DNA of 64,000 nucleotides, taken from NCBI GenBank assembly GCA_964568735.1, contig CAZMRF010000009.1:36598-100597 (forward strand), in the 5' to 3' direction. Within the stretch, counting starts at the first letter, position 1, and every line of letters starts with the position of its first letter. A program made the translations under genes and the position numbers. The DNA comes from CAZMRF01 sp964568735 (GTDB taxonomy: Bacteria > Acidobacteriota > Polarisedimenticolia > JACPZX01). The notes under the pieces were generated by a model, which was not told the origin of the DNA, did no database searches, and saw only the letters and a program-made list of their open reading frames with translations. Shown here in pieces: positions 1-9,599 of this stretch.

Positions 1-2
1 CC

Positions 3-3000
3 GTGATCGTGGCGACGGAAGGCGAGGATCAGGAAGTTGTCGGTGAGGCGGTGGACAACGCCGGGAACTCCAGCTCGACCTCCTATCTCGTCAGCATCGA
101 CCTCACCCCTCCCGGCATCGCGTGCTCCGCCGATCCACCCGCCAACGTCAACGGCTGGAACAATAGCGACGTCACGGTGAGCTGCGTCTGTTCCGACGCG
201 CTCTCGATGATCGAATCCTGCCCGGCCCCGGCGGTCGTCACGACCGAAGGTGCCGATCAGCCCGTGGAGGGCACAGCTTGCGATCTCGCGGGAAACTGCG
301 CTTCAGAGACTGCCTTCGTCAGCCTGGACAAGACGCCCCCCCTGGTGACGATCGCCTCACCTGCTGACGGATTCGTGTCGCCCACGACCGAGGTCACCTT
401 GGAGGGAAGCCTCGAGGATGCCCACCCGGCGGGGAGCGTGGACTGCAACGGAATCTCCGCGAGCCTCGATCCGAATGGGTCATTCACCTGCCTCGTGCCG
501 CTCGCGTTGGGGGTCAACTCGATCACGGTGTGCGGAGAGGACCTCGCCGGCAACGTCGGTTGCGATGCCATCAACGTGGAGTCGCCTCCACCGCTGTCGA
601 TCAGGATCGAGGCTCCCGCCAGCCCCGCCATGGTGGGCGCCGCCACCGTCGATCTTTCCGGCACCTTCAGCGGCAGCGTCATGAGCATCGTCTGCCAGAG
701 CGCTGTCCTCCCTGCCGTCACCGCGATGCTCGGTTCGGGAGCGTTCACGGCTCCCGGCGTCCCTGTTCGCGAAGGCCCTAACAACGTGAGCTGCGTCGCC
801 TCCGACGGGTCGGGTCGTGCCGCCACCGCCACGGTCTTCGTCGATCGGGACACGACGCCGCCCACGGTCGTCATCGAGCTTCCCGCGCCAGGAGCGGAAT
901 TCACGACAGCGACGGTGACGGTTCTGGGAAACGTGAACGACCCCGTGGCCGGCACCCTGAGAAGCTCACCGCCGATCGTGAAGGTCAACGGGGTCACCGC
1001 CACCGTGACGAACGGTACCTTCGTCGCGGCCGGTGTCCCGCTCCCTGCCGTCGCGGGCGACAACACCATCGTCGCAGTGGCCACGGACGAGGCGGGCAAC
1101 GCGAGTCAGCAAGCAAGAACCGTCAGGCGTGTGAGCCCTCCAGTGGGACAGCGCATCGTTCTCGTCTCGGGGAACGATCAGTCTGGGCTTGTGCGCTCGA
1201 TCCTGCCCGAGCCGCTCAAGGTCAAGCTCCAGGACGTCGGGGGCAATGCCGTCGCGGGGGGAATCATCACCTTTGAGGTCACCAGAAGCGACGGGCTGTT
1301 GGTCGGTGCGGCGGGCGAGGTGCGGAACCTCTCTGTCGCGACAGACGTAGCGGGCGAGGCCTCGGCGGGGCTGCGGCTGGGATCCATCTCAGGAGCCGGC
1401 TCGGACAGGGTGCGCGCCAGCGCCACGGGCTACCTGGGCGAGGTCCGCTTCTGCCATTCGGCATCGGCCGGTCCGGCGTCGCGAATCAGCATCGTCTCGG
1501 GGCAGAACCAGGCCGGAGCGGCCGGCGCTTCGCTCCCTCGCCCACTGGTGGTCCTCGTGACCGACGCGACGGGCAGCCCCGTCGAGGACGTCGAGGTGCT
1601 TTTCGAGGTGCTCTCTGGCGGCGGGAGCTTCGGGGGCGGCCCGAGCCATGCCGTCTTCACGGGCGCCGACGGCCGCGCTTCGGCGCTCCTGACCCTGGGA
1701 CCTGCGCCGGGCGTGAACAGCAACTCGGTGCGGGCCACCTTCATGGGACTCGTTGATTCCCCGGCGAACTTCACGGCCTCCTCGCGGGCCACGGGGCTCG
1801 CCGCCGACACGAGAGTCGCGGGCGTCGTGCTCGACAACGCGGAGCAGCCCATCCCCGGAGCTACTGTCTCGATCGAAGGCACCGCGCTTTCGGACGTCAC
1901 CGACGCCGAGGGGCAGTTCCTCATTCCGGGCGCTCCCGTCGGGTCCATCCGCCTCTTCGTGGACGGGAGCACCGCGCCGCCTCCGGGAGTCTGGCCTTCG
2001 CTGGAGTTCGACATCATCTCAATCGCCGGTGCAGAAAACGGGGTCGGGATGCCCATCCGGCTCCCGCCGGTTTCGACTCAGACCGAAAGCTCGAAAATCG
2101 TCGGCGGGAGCCAGGACGTGGTGCTGACCCTTTCTGACGTGCCGGGCTTCCAGCTCAAGGTCTTCGCCAACTCCGCGACCTTCCCGGGCGGGGCGCACGT
2201 CGCTCGGCTCACGGTGACCCAGGTGCCCGCCACGCGCGTCCCGATGCCTGCGCCCAATGGCTCGGCCTTCACGCTGGCATGGACCATCCAGCCGCCCAAC
2301 GTGGCCTTCGATCCTCCGGCGAGAATCCAGGTTCCCAACCCCGGCCTGCCGCCCGGCCACGTGGTCGAGATGTTCTCGTTCGATCACGACGCGGGCCAGT
2401 TCGTCTCCATCGGATCCGCCGCCGTCAGCGACGACGGCGCCTACATGGCGGCCAACCCGGGCTTCGGCATCAGCAAGACCGGCTGGGGCGGCTTCACACC
2501 CCCGCCCCCCCCGCCTGCGTGCGTCGCCCGCTGCGGCCCCTGCCAGGTCTGCGCCCCGGCCATTGGAGCCTGCGTCGCGGACACCGCCAAGAACGGAATG
2601 GCCTGCGAGGACGTGCCGGCCGACTTCACCCAGCAGGGCGTGAACGTCATGATTGACGCCAGCTGCGCCGGGAGGTGCCAGGCAGGCACGTGTGGGAACT
2701 CGACCCTTGACCTTCGCACCGGAACAATCCGTACGTCGGTCGTCTCGGCACTCAACAAGCTCTTTACCGTCCAGGTCCCACTCAGTTTCTGCGTCGACGA
2801 TCCGTTGCGGACGCAGATGCAAGACGACCTGATCGACAAGGGGATCAGGATCAGGTGCGCAACGGGAACTAGCTGTGCGAGCGCCCCAGGCTGGGTTAGC
2901 GGTAATAACGACATCAACGTTTTCGATGCGGCCACGCGCACGGCCTGCGGACCGATGGCCTCCACGGTGCTTCACGAGCTCGTCCATGCCGCTGCGAACT

Positions 3001-3080
3001 ACTTCCCTGAGGACAAGCCACGAGGGTGCGAAGCCTCTTGCTACATGTTCGGCTCCGGCGACCCGGGAAATTGCCGATGA
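3..3080 (+). CDS. Partial exported protein: Ig-like and Big_1-like repeats with C-terminal HExxH domain
   Basis: The frame is open to the window edge, so the true start lies upstream; the first visible start codon is a GTG at 3. About 1025 residues are visible. Residues 1-195 hold cysteine-bearing Ig-like repeats with recurring DxTPP and DLAGN motifs, followed by further Ig-like repeats to about 375. Two Big_1/invasin-like repeats begin near 383 and 495 with the related openings RIVLVSGNDQSG and RISIVSGQNQAG. A carboxypeptidase-regulatory-like module lies near 604-655, then a proline run and a Cys-rich patch near 840. The C-terminus has HELVHAA near residue 991 and further cysteines, which suggests a zincin metallopeptidase fold. 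Its stop overlaps the start of the next gene (ATGA), implying cotranscription. The surface or secreted location and peptidase activity are inferred. Confidence 0.8.
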   Translation: MIVATEGEDQEVVGEAVDNAGNSSSTSYLVSIDLTPPGIACSADPPANVNGWNNSDVTVSCVCSDALSMIESCPAPAVVTTEGADQPVEGTACDLAGNCASETAFVSLDKTPPLVTIASPADGFVSPTTEVTLEGSLEDAHPAGSVDCNGISASLDPNGSFTCLVPLALGVNSITVCGEDLAGNVGCDAINVESPPPLSIRIEAPASPAMVGAATVDLSGTFSGSVMSIVCQSAVLPAVTAMLGSGAFTAPGVPVREGPNNVSCVASDGSGRAATATVFVDRDTTPPTVVIELPAPGAEFTTATVTVLGNVNDPVAGTLRSSPPIVKVNGVTATVTNGTFVAAGVPLPAVAGDNTIVAVATDEAGNASQQARTVRRVSPPVGQRIVLVSGNDQSGLVRSILPEPLKVKLQDVGGNAVAGGIITFEVTRSDGLLVGAAGEVRNLSVATDVAGEASAGLRLGSISGAGSDRVRASATGYLGEVRFCHSASAGPASRISIVSGQNQAGAAGASLPRPLVVLVTDATGSPVEDVEVLFEVLSGGGSFGGGPSHAVFTGADGRASALLTLGPAPGVNSNSVRATFMGLVDSPANFTASSRATGLAADTRVAGVVLDNAEQPIPGATVSIEGTALSDVTDAEGQFLIPGAPVGSIRLFVDGSTAPPPGVWPSLEFDIISIAGAENGVGMPIRLPPVSTQTESSKIVGGSQDVVLTLSDVPGFQLKVFANSATFPGGAHVARLTVTQVPATRVPMPAPNGSAFTLAWTIQPPNVAFDPPARIQVPNPGLPPGHVVEMFSFDHDAGQFVSIGSAAVSDDGAYMAANPGFGISKTGWGGFTPPPPPPACVARCGPCQVCAPAIGACVADTAKNGMACEDVPADFTQQGVNVMIDASCAGRCQAGTCGNSTLDLRTGTIRTSVVSALNKLFTVQVPLSFCVDDPLRTQMQDDLIDKGIRIRCATGTSCASAPGWVSGNNDINVFDAATRTACGPMASTVLHELVHAAANYFPEDKPRGCEASCYMFGSGDPGNCR

Positions 3081-3550
3081 GCAAGTCCCGCTGGTACTCA
3101 CGAGTGCTTCCGGCGCTTCTGATCGCCCTCAGCGCCTGCGCTCCGGCGCTCTGCGGTGGGCCCGAGCCTCAGCGGCTGACGGCAGAGGAGTACTGGTACT
3201 ACCAGGCACTTTCCCTCATCGTCGGAGCCGAGACCAGGGAAGGCTCGATCACGGGGACATTGCAGGGCAGGGAAGGCTTGATCCAGTTCGTCGTCTCTGA
3301 AGCCGAGACCCGGCAGGAGTCCGCCAAGACGGCGGGTCACGTTAAGGCCGTCCGTTCCATGCTCTCCCTCGTGATCTATGGAGAGACTGAGCAGAAGAAG
3401 CAGGATGGGCTCACTCGGCTCGAAGCACTGACGGGCATCAAGCTCGCGACCGCCGACGAGTGGCTGGAGTGGCTTCGGCGGAACGAAGGCAGCCTCTCCT
3501 ATTCGGAGAGCCTCGGGCGTCTGGTGATCGATCTGGAGAAGACGAAGTGA
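3077..3550 (+). CDS. Small exported protein of unknown function, possible lipoprotein
   Basis: A 157-residue product. The ATG at 3077 overlaps the upstream stop codon in an ATGA arrangement, which decides the start. The N-terminus is a basic stretch plus a hydrophobic core (LPALLIALSAC), so a signal peptide or lipoprotein signal is likely. The mature part is charged and looks alpha-helical, with a leucine/alanine/glutamate-rich C-terminal half. I do not recognise the family. It sits between two very large exported proteins and overlaps both, so a chaperone, anchor or accessory role for them is a guess from context only. Confidence 0.7.
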   Translation: MSKSRWYSRVLPALLIALSACAPALCGGPEPQRLTAEEYWYYQALSLIVGAETREGSITGTLQGREGLIQFVVSEAETRQESAKTAGHVKAVRSMLSLVIYGETEQKKQDGLTRLEALTGIKLATADEWLEWLRRNEGSLSYSESLGRLVIDLEKTK

Positions 3551-6500
3551 AGATCCGGACTCATCGAGAGCGGCGGCCGCTGGTGAGCGCCCTTGGCGTA
3601 GCGATCGTCCTCGCCCTCGTCATCGGCGCCGTCCTCCTCCCGCTCCAGGCCAAGGATCCCAGCGGAGGCACCCACGAAGACCCCAATGAGCCGGACGTCC
3701 CGTTCACCGTCCCCCCATCGCCTGAAGTTCTCAGTGACGACTGCACGGCGAGCCTCCTCGGGCAGACTGTGCAGGTCAACTCCGACGGTACCTTCGTCTT
3801 CCCGACCGTTCCGATCTCCCAGGGCCTGGCTCGAGTGCGCTTCACCTGCAACCGCAACGGCATGACGCTGGGCGCGGCCTCCGAGTTCTTCAATATCGCA
3901 GCCGGAATCCCGGCGGAGGTCGGCGCCGTCACGCTTCAGACCGTACCTCCCGTCCCGGTGGCGATTCTCGTAGCATCGCCTTCCGCGATGCTCCAGAACC
4001 CGGGGGAGCAGGTCCAGCTCGCGGTGACCGCCACCTACTCGAACATGGCGATGGACGACGTGACACCCGCGTCGGACGGGACCGTCTACGCCGCCAGCAA
4101 TCCTGCCATTTGCACCGTTTCCCTCGACGGGCTCGTGACGGCGGGAAGCTCCAGCGGCACCTGCGTCATCACGGCCGTCAACGAGGGTGTCGTTGGAAGC
4201 ACGAGCATCGTCGTGACGCTCAGCGGTGACTCGGACGGGGACATGATGCCCGACGACTTCGAAGCCTTGCGTCCCTGTCTCGACCCGAACGTGCAGGACG
4301 GCGGCGGAGACCCCGACGGCGATGGCCTTGCGTCCAAGGCGGAGCTCGACCTGGGGACGGAGCCGTGCACCGCCGACACTGACGGAGATGGGCTCAGCGA
4401 CGGCCAGGAGATCGCGCTCGGGACGGCGCCGGCGGATGCCGACAGCGATGATGATTTCCTTCTAGACGGCCAGGAGGTCAACGCCTGGCGGACGAATCCC
4501 CTCAACCCCGACACGGACGGCGGCTGCCTCGCGGACGGCATCGAGGTGAGGCTCTTCCTCAATCCCAGAAGCGCTTTTGACGATGACTCCGATCGCGACT
4601 TCGATGGGTTGCCGAACTGCGACGAGGTGGACATCCATCTGTCGGATCCGGGCTCGAGGGATACGGACGCGGACAACTGCCAGGATGGCGCGGAGGTTCT
4701 CGGAGGGACGAGCCCCGTCGTGCCCTCGCCCATGCTCTTCGTCGATCCGGGGAATCTGGAGCTGGCCGCCGTGGAGAACGGTCCCAGCGGCGTGACGCGT
4801 TTCGTGGGCGTGACCAACCGCTGCGGCGGCGCCATGAGCTGGAGCTTCGCTAACGCGGCGCCCTGGCTCGACTTCGGGGCGACCTCGGGCTCTGTCGGCG
4901 CGGGACAGACGGAACTGGTAGCGGTCAGCCTGAACGCTTCGGGGCTCACCCCCGGCACGCTGATGGGGTCCTTCGACATCGTGGCCCCGGGAGCGCTGGA
5001 CCCCAACGCGCAAGTTCTCGTGAACGCTCACGTCCTGACGGGCTCCTGCCGCGGCCTCTTCTTCAGCGGGCAGGTCGTCCTGGCCGACGACTGCTTCCTG
5101 GCCGCCATTGCGGCCGATCCGAGCGCCAGCGATCCGAACACGCAGGAGGCGCACGTGTTCAGGGCCTTCACCCGCATTGCGCGGGTCTTCGAAGAGCAGG
5201 CCGACGGACCGGATCCTTCGGTCATCACCGACAGTATCAAGGAGATGCTCGACGCCGCGGGATTCTCCGCCTTCGGAAGAACGATCTTCGACTGGCACTC
5301 GACGCCGCCTCCCGCGGTTCCGGCCAATGCGCCGACCAGCGGCGAGCTGCAGGCCTTCCTCAGGGACACGCTCCTGCCCCAGGTGCGGGGCGCCATCGAC
5401 GAGAACCTGGCGCAGATCGATTCGAGCTTCCAGATGATGGTCTTCGTGGACGAGCGGTGGGCACTCGGTCTCCTCGATCCGAACGACCTCACCGATCCTA
5501 ACAATCCTCCGGCCGCCGTCGAGGTGGACTTCGGCGACATCGAGCTGCTTCGCTCTGGATTCCTCCTGCTCGACGGGAACCTCAGGATCGCGGTCGCCAA
5601 CAGCCTCGACGCGAACATCCAGGCGCTGAGCCTTCTCGATCCTCTGAAGTTCGAGCAGGACATTCTCCAGCCCAATCCAAAGCTTCTGACCCTGGGCTCG
5701 ACGGGCACCGCCCTGATGGTGCAGGCGGGTGAGGACTTCAGGGAGGCCGTGGACGCCTACTACCAGGCCTCGGATTTCATCCGGAACCTGGACGATTTCG
5801 ATCAGAGCGACGACCTGGTCGCCCTCGACCCCAACGACCTCGCCGATGAGCTGGCGCTGCGGGAAGGATTGGTCCGCCTGCGCTGCCTGCTCGACGGGCA
5901 CAATCCTGTGGGGCTCGACGGATCGGGGGCCGCCGCGGTCTGCGACACCACGAGTCCCTCCGTCGTTGCCGGGAGGGTCGTGAACATCGCTGGCTTCTTC
6001 GACAACCCGGACGATCTGCGGAACCTTGTGCCCGGCTTCGCTTACGACCCGAACTGCGGCCGTAATTACGTCGACTCTTCGTTGATCTCGCCGTCGAGCC
6101 CCGTCCCCGACCCGACGCTGATCGGCCTCGTACCCTCCCTGACGCAGGCCGACGTCGTCTCGGAGGCCATGCTGAGTCCCGATGTCTTCATGGCCGGAAC
6201 GACGACGCTGTCGACTTTCGGCAATCTAGGCACGACCGGCCACGAGAACCTGAGCCTCGCTTCGCTTCAGGCCTTCGTCGACTCAGGAACGGGCCGCATG
6301 TCGCCCTCGCTCCGGGTGGATAACGTTCAGCTCGAGAACGGGACACGCTTCTCCATCTCGTCGTACGATCCGAACTTCAACCTCGTGCCCGTTGCGGTTC
6401 CCGTCACGCTGTGCCGGCCCCATCGCGACTTCCTCGCGACGGACCTGGCGTTCGCGGCTCCGGGCTTCCACGGAGGATTCACCGATATCCTCAGCGTCAC

Positions 6501-7203
6501 GACCAACGATCCCGACGAACCGGTGGCGCGCGTGGGGGTCAGGGGCTGCACGGGGACCCCGTTCTGGAATGGCCAGAGCTACGAGTGGGACTGCGACAAC
6601 GACGGGACCGGCGACCTGCTCGATCCCTGCCCGGACGATCCCGCCAATGGCTGTTCGCCCAGCCTGACGGCGAGCTTCACCCCCGACCTGGATTTGAGCG
6701 ATCCCGCCCAGCAGTGTCCGGGCGCTCTCGACTCCATCAGCCTCCAGCCGGGGAGCGTGACCGGCCGCGACATCTCGGTGGCCGTTGTGATTACGGACTG
6801 CGACGGCAGCATGGCCGTCAACGGGATCGATCTCAGCGTGCTCTACGACTTCGGTCAGGCCTCGTTCGTCGGGTGCACGGAGGGATCGCTCCTCCCGCCG
6901 GCGAACATGGATCCGAACAGGGGCTTCTGCGATTCGGATCTCAAGTTTTACTCGGCAAGCGTCGTCAGGGCGGGCCGGTCCCTGACGGAGCCCTTGACGG
7001 TGAGCGTCGGAGTCCAGGGCAGGGCGACGATCCTCAACCTGAACTTCCGCCTCCACAGCGCGGGGCTCCCCGTGAAGCTGCGGCTGATGGACGATCTCGG
7101 CGCCAAGCCGAAGCTCCTCGGAATCCATCCCTTCCCGCCGAGAAGGGAGCTGATCTGGCTGAGCCGCGGCGCTTTCCACGGGGGGGTCCTGGAGTTGAAC
7201 TGA
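3547..7203 (+). CDS. Large exported protein with Big_2-like, thrombospondin-3-like and cohesin-like regions
   Basis: A 1218-residue product. The GTG at 3547 overlaps the previous stop (GTGA) and is followed by a basic N-terminus and a strong hydrophobic segment (VSALGVAIVLALVIGAVLL), i.e. a signal peptide or anchor. A Big_2-like domain lies near residues 137-225. Acidic DxDGDGL-type repeats typical of thrombospondin type 3 calcium-binding loops lie at about 221-400, and a BACON-like beta domain at about 397-497. A long unrecognised region follows. Another acidic DNDGTGD/DPCPDD motif appears near 1020, then a cohesin-like beta sandwich near 1075-1180. The tripeptide DPN recurs many times. It is probably displayed on or secreted from the cell together with the two preceding gene products. 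Function unknown. Confidence 0.8.
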   Translation: MKIRTHRERRPLVSALGVAIVLALVIGAVLLPLQAKDPSGGTHEDPNEPDVPFTVPPSPEVLSDDCTASLLGQTVQVNSDGTFVFPTVPISQGLARVRFTCNRNGMTLGAASEFFNIAAGIPAEVGAVTLQTVPPVPVAILVASPSAMLQNPGEQVQLAVTATYSNMAMDDVTPASDGTVYAASNPAICTVSLDGLVTAGSSSGTCVITAVNEGVVGSTSIVVTLSGDSDGDMMPDDFEALRPCLDPNVQDGGGDPDGDGLASKAELDLGTEPCTADTDGDGLSDGQEIALGTAPADADSDDDFLLDGQEVNAWRTNPLNPDTDGGCLADGIEVRLFLNPRSAFDDDSDRDFDGLPNCDEVDIHLSDPGSRDTDADNCQDGAEVLGGTSPVVPSPMLFVDPGNLELAAVENGPSGVTRFVGVTNRCGGAMSWSFANAAPWLDFGATSGSVGAGQTELVAVSLNASGLTPGTLMGSFDIVAPGALDPNAQVLVNAHVLTGSCRGLFFSGQVVLADDCFLAAIAADPSASDPNTQEAHVFRAFTRIARVFEEQADGPDPSVITDSIKEMLDAAGFSAFGRTIFDWHSTPPPAVPANAPTSGELQAFLRDTLLPQVRGAIDENLAQIDSSFQMMVFVDERWALGLLDPNDLTDPNNPPAAVEVDFGDIELLRSGFLLLDGNLRIAVANSLDANIQALSLLDPLKFEQDILQPNPKLLTLGSTGTALMVQAGEDFREAVDAYYQASDFIRNLDDFDQSDDLVALDPNDLADELALREGLVRLRCLLDGHNPVGLDGSGAAAVCDTTSPSVVAGRVVNIAGFFDNPDDLRNLVPGFAYDPNCGRNYVDSSLISPSSPVPDPTLIGLVPSLTQADVVSEAMLSPDVFMAGTTTLSTFGNLGTTGHENLSLASLQAFVDSGTGRMSPSLRVDNVQLENGTRFSISSYDPNFNLVPVAVPVTLCRPHRDFLATDLAFAAPGFHGGFTDILSVTTNDPDEPVARVGVRGCTGTPFWNGQSYEWDCDNDGTGDLLDPCPDDPANGCSPSLTASFTPDLDLSDPAQQCPGALDSISLQPGSVTGRDISVAVVITDCDGSMAVNGIDLSVLYDFGQASFVGCTEGSLLPPANMDPNRGFCDSDLKFYSASVVRAGRSLTEPLTVSVGVQGRATILNLNFRLHSAGLPVKLRLMDDLGAKPKLLGIHPFPPRRELIWLSRGAFHGGVLELN

Positions 7204-7215
7204 GCGGCCCAGCGC

Positions 7216-7959
7216 TCAGAGAACCTGCACCACGGCTCCATCCCGGAGGATTCGAAAGGCGCCTCCCGTGCCCCGGATGGACTCCCCCGAGGGGCTGACC
7301 AGCCCGTAGGGGCCGGGGATGGAGAGTTCGTGCCGGCCGTCATCCCAGGCGGCCTGCTCCGCGTCGAGCGAGGCTCCGCTGAAGGTGAACCGCACTTCGC
7401 CTTCAAACTCCAGCTTCCCCTCTCCCAGCTGAATGTGCGCGCGCCGGGCCCTGAGTCTGAATCTCTCCGTCCCCGCGGGGGCGTAGCCGATCTCGATCCC
7501 GTCCACGATGATCCTCGATATGAACCCTAGATCCTCCCCGGAGCCGGCCTCCTGGAGCACCCGGATGACGGGGATGGAGAATCCCTCGTAGGCCGTGCCT
7601 TTTTCGCGGCCCTCAACGGGGGCAGAAATGAAGTCTTCGGAGTAGAGCTCCAGCCTCATGCCCTTGATTTCAATCTCCTTGATCGGATTGAGGGTGAAGG
7701 GCCCTACCTTCCGCTTGCGGTGAGTCATCTCCTCCGCCCGAAGCGTGAAGATCTTCTCGCCTTTCAGGGTCGAGGTGTATTCCAGCCCTCTGATGTGGAA
7801 CCGGTCGAATCGGGGCGGAGGCTTCCAGGGAGCTTCCTGCTCAGGTTCCTTCCCGCCCCCCCTGAGGGCATCCCTCCAGACGTAGACTGACAGAGCCGCC
7901 CCCAGGAGGAGGGAGAGCAGCAGGACTCGCCGTGTCGTCTTGCCATGGATGGGCAGCAA
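7216..7959 (-). CDS. LptC-like lipopolysaccharide-transport periplasmic protein
   Basis: A 247-residue product. It has an N-terminal membrane anchor (VLLLSLLLGAALSVYVW) followed by a beta-rich domain with the LptC-type pattern of an RGLEYTSTLKGEKIFTLRAEEM strand pair, in which the protein describes itself as repeated amphipathic strands (residues roughly 60-230). LptC family members bridge the inner-membrane LptBFG exporter and the periplasmic LptA; if the call is right, the organism has an outer membrane. No other lpt gene is adjacent, and the gene converges on the upstream surface-protein operon with only about 12 bases between stop codons. A general DUF1239/LptC-fold protein with another job is possible. 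Confidence 0.6.
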   Translation of the reverse strand: MLPIHGKTTRRVLLLSLLLGAALSVYVWRDALRGGGKEPEQEAPWKPPPRFDRFHIRGLEYTSTLKGEKIFTLRAEEMTHRKRKVGPFTLNPIKEIEIKGMRLELYSEDFISAPVEGREKGTAYEGFSIPVIRVLQEAGSGEDLGFISRIIVDGIEIGYAPAGTERFRLRARRAHIQLGEGKLEFEGEVRFTFSGASLDAEQAAWDDGRHELSIPGPYGLVSPSGESIRGTGGAFRILRDGAVVQVL

Positions 7960-8100
7960 TGCGTCGGCTCCCTCGAAAGGGGCGAGAGTATACCGCCCGG
8001 TGCTCCGCGAGCGCGGCGTCGAAGGGTCCCAACAAGCGCCGCCGGCGTGGGGCCTGCCGTCCCAGGAGGCGCAAGTCCACGAAACCGATCAAGCTCCACC

Positions 8101-8137
8101 TTGATCTCCACCCCGCCTCCGAGCATACTATGCGCAT
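8101..8137 (+). promoter_or_regulatory. Putative vapBC promoter with palindrome at the start codon
   Basis: TTGATC at 8101-8106 and TACTAT at 8126-8131 are separated by 19 bases, a plausible sigma-70 promoter. The perfect palindrome ATGCGCAT (8130-8137) covers the end of the -10 and the first bases of vapB, a natural place for VapB-type autorepression. The expected transcription start falls at about 8138, almost on the ATG at 8136, so the transcript may be leaderless. Confidence 0.4.
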
Positions 8138-8378
8138 GAAACGCACGAATCTTGTGCTTGATGAGGAAATGCTGGAAGAAGCGCTCCGGCTCAGCGGGGA
8201 GCGAACCTACTCCGCGGCCGTCGACCTCGCCCTGAAGGAGTTCGTCCGGCGGGCGCGAGCCGAGCGCATCCTCGAGCTTGCCGGGGCGGGCCAATGGCTT
8301 GGCGATCTAGGCGATATGCGGGGCGACTGGACCGTCGGTGAGCGAAGGACGAGGGGGCGTCGGCGTGGTTCTCGTTGA
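8136..8378 (+). CDS. VapB-type antitoxin
   Basis: An 80-residue product opening MKRTNLVLDEEMLEEALRLS, the ribbon-helix-helix/DUF2191-like pattern of VapB antitoxins that pair with PIN toxins. An ATG six bases upstream (8130) is also in frame; 8136 is preferred because it fits the usual family N-terminus. The C-terminus is Arg-rich and would neutralise the toxin. The 3' end overlaps the PIN-domain gene, so expression is coupled. VapB normally represses its own promoter, and a palindrome sits over the start codon here. Confidence 0.8.
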   Translation: MKRTNLVLDEEMLEEALRLSGERTYSAAVDLALKEFVRRARAERILELAGAGQWLGDLGDMRGDWTVGERRTRGRRRGSR

Positions 8379-8760
8379 CACATCGGTCTGGATCGAGGTC
8401 TTTCGCAAGCGCGCGAGGCTTCGGCTCGAGAGCGTCGTGGAGTTCGATGAGATCGTGACCTGCCTTCCGGTAGTCCACGAAGTCCTACAGGGTTTTCACG
8501 ATGATCGAGCCTACGCAACGGCACGCGACGCCATGCTGGCGCTGCCGATCGTGGAATCCCCCCTTCGACGGGAGGTCTTCCTGGAGGCCACCGAGCTCTA
8601 CCGGCGGGCGCGGCGCTCGGGACGCACCATTCGCTCGGGGGTGGACTGCCTGATCGCAGCCTGCGCGATTCGCAACGCGCTCACGGTGCTCCACCACGAC
8701 AGGGACTACGACAGAATCGCAGAGGTTTCAGGGCTCCAGTCGCGCCCCCTCCGGCCGTAA
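8365..8760 (+). CDS. VapC-type PIN-domain ribonuclease toxin
   Basis: A 131-residue PIN-domain protein. The acidic residues expected for metal binding are visible: Asp in LVDTSVWIE near the start, a conserved Glu in VVHEVLQGF, Asp in GVDCLIAACA, and a C-terminal DRDYDRIA. VapC toxins cut RNA, commonly initiator tRNA or 23S rRNA. The GTG at 8365 is chosen because it begins VVLVDTS, as family members usually do, and has an AGGGGG seven bases upstream; a GTG at 8338 is an in-frame alternative that would add nine residues. It overlaps vapB by 14 bases. Confidence 0.85.
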   Translation: MVLVDTSVWIEVFRKRARLRLESVVEFDEIVTCLPVVHEVLQGFHDDRAYATARDAMLALPIVESPLRREVFLEATELYRRARRSGRTIRSGVDCLIAACAIRNALTVLHHDRDYDRIAEVSGLQSRPLRP

Positions 8761-8851
8761 GGGCCTCCTCAGCCAGCGGACTCGCCGTTTGTGGTCCATT
8801 CAGTCGAATGCCCGGGCTCCCTCTTCTACAGAGGGCCGGGGCCGCCCATCC

Positions 8852-8880
8852 TTGACCATTATTTTCTCGGTAGATAGCAT
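8852..8880 (+). promoter_or_regulatory. Putative promoter of the sigma factor-kinase-CHAT array
   Basis: TTGACC (8852-8857), a 17-base spacer and TAGCAT (8875-8880) resemble a sigma-70 promoter in a short A+T-richer pocket of otherwise GC-rich sequence. It lies about 110 bases upstream of the sigma-factor gene. The downstream genes are so closely spaced that this could drive the whole 9-20 kb array. Confidence 0.35.
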
Positions 8881-8993
8881 GCGGCTGATTCTGTATACGA
8901 AGCTGCAAGGTCGCCCGCGATGAGTCGGACCACGCCCGGGGGCCTGAAATGCCCCGGCTGCGTGCTCACCGGAGCGTCGTCGGATGGGGTGCG

Positions 8994-9599
8994 ATGCACG
9001 ACTCGAGGCACGCGGACAAGTCCCCGCCGGCCGGGCAGCTGGAAGCCCTCTCCACAGCAGATCTCTTCGCCCGTGTGCGGGCGGGCGAGCCCGGCGCCCG
9101 CGACGCGCTCTTCCGCCGCTCCTACCCCGCGCTCCTTCGATGGGCCACCGGCCGCCTCCCTCCGTGGGCCCGCGGCTCCGTCAGGACCGATGACCTTGTG
9201 CAAATCACCTTCCTGAAAGCGTTAGGTCATCTGGAGAGCTTCGAGCCGAGCCACCCTGGCGCCTTCCTGGCCTATCTCAGGAAGATCCTCGCGAACGCCA
9301 TCGTCGAGGAGATCAGGAAGGCCGGGAGGCACCCGGCGCCGGACTCTCTCGAGGATCAGGTGCCTGGAACCGACCCTTCACCGCTGCAGGAGCTGATCGG
9401 GAAGGAAGCGCTCGACCGGTACGAGCGGGTCCTGAACAGCCTTCCAGCGGATCAGCAGGAAGCGGTGATACTGCGAATCGAGCTTGGAATGAAGTACCGC
9501 GAGATCGCGGAGGCAACGCAGTGCGACAGCCTCTCGACGGCGAGGATGAGAGTCGTACGGGGGCTCGTTCGGATCGCCGAGGAGCTCGATGCGAGATGA
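8994..9599 (+). CDS. ECF-type RNA polymerase sigma factor
   Basis: About 201 residues from the ATG at 8994; an in-frame ATG at 8949 would add 15. A sigma region 2-like segment (DALFRRSYPALLRWA...RTDDLVQITFLKAL...FLAYLRKILANAIVEEIRK) lies in the first 110 residues. A region 4 helix-turn-helix (LPADQQEAVILRIELGMKYREIAEAT) lies near the C-terminus. ECF factors redirect RNA polymerase to a small regulon. The final codons overlap the start of the kinase gene by 11 bases. This pairing resembles the sigma factor/Ser-Thr kinase partnerships known from Acidobacteriota, Planctomycetota and myxobacteria, where the kinase may govern sigma activity. Confidence 0.85.
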   Translation: MHDSRHADKSPPAGQLEALSTADLFARVRAGEPGARDALFRRSYPALLRWATGRLPPWARGSVRTDDLVQITFLKALGHLESFEPSHPGAFLAYLRKILANAIVEEIRKAGRHPAPDSLEDQVPGTDPSPLQELIGKEALDRYERVLNSLPADQQEAVILRIELGMKYREIAEATQCDSLSTARMRVVRGLVRIAEELDAR

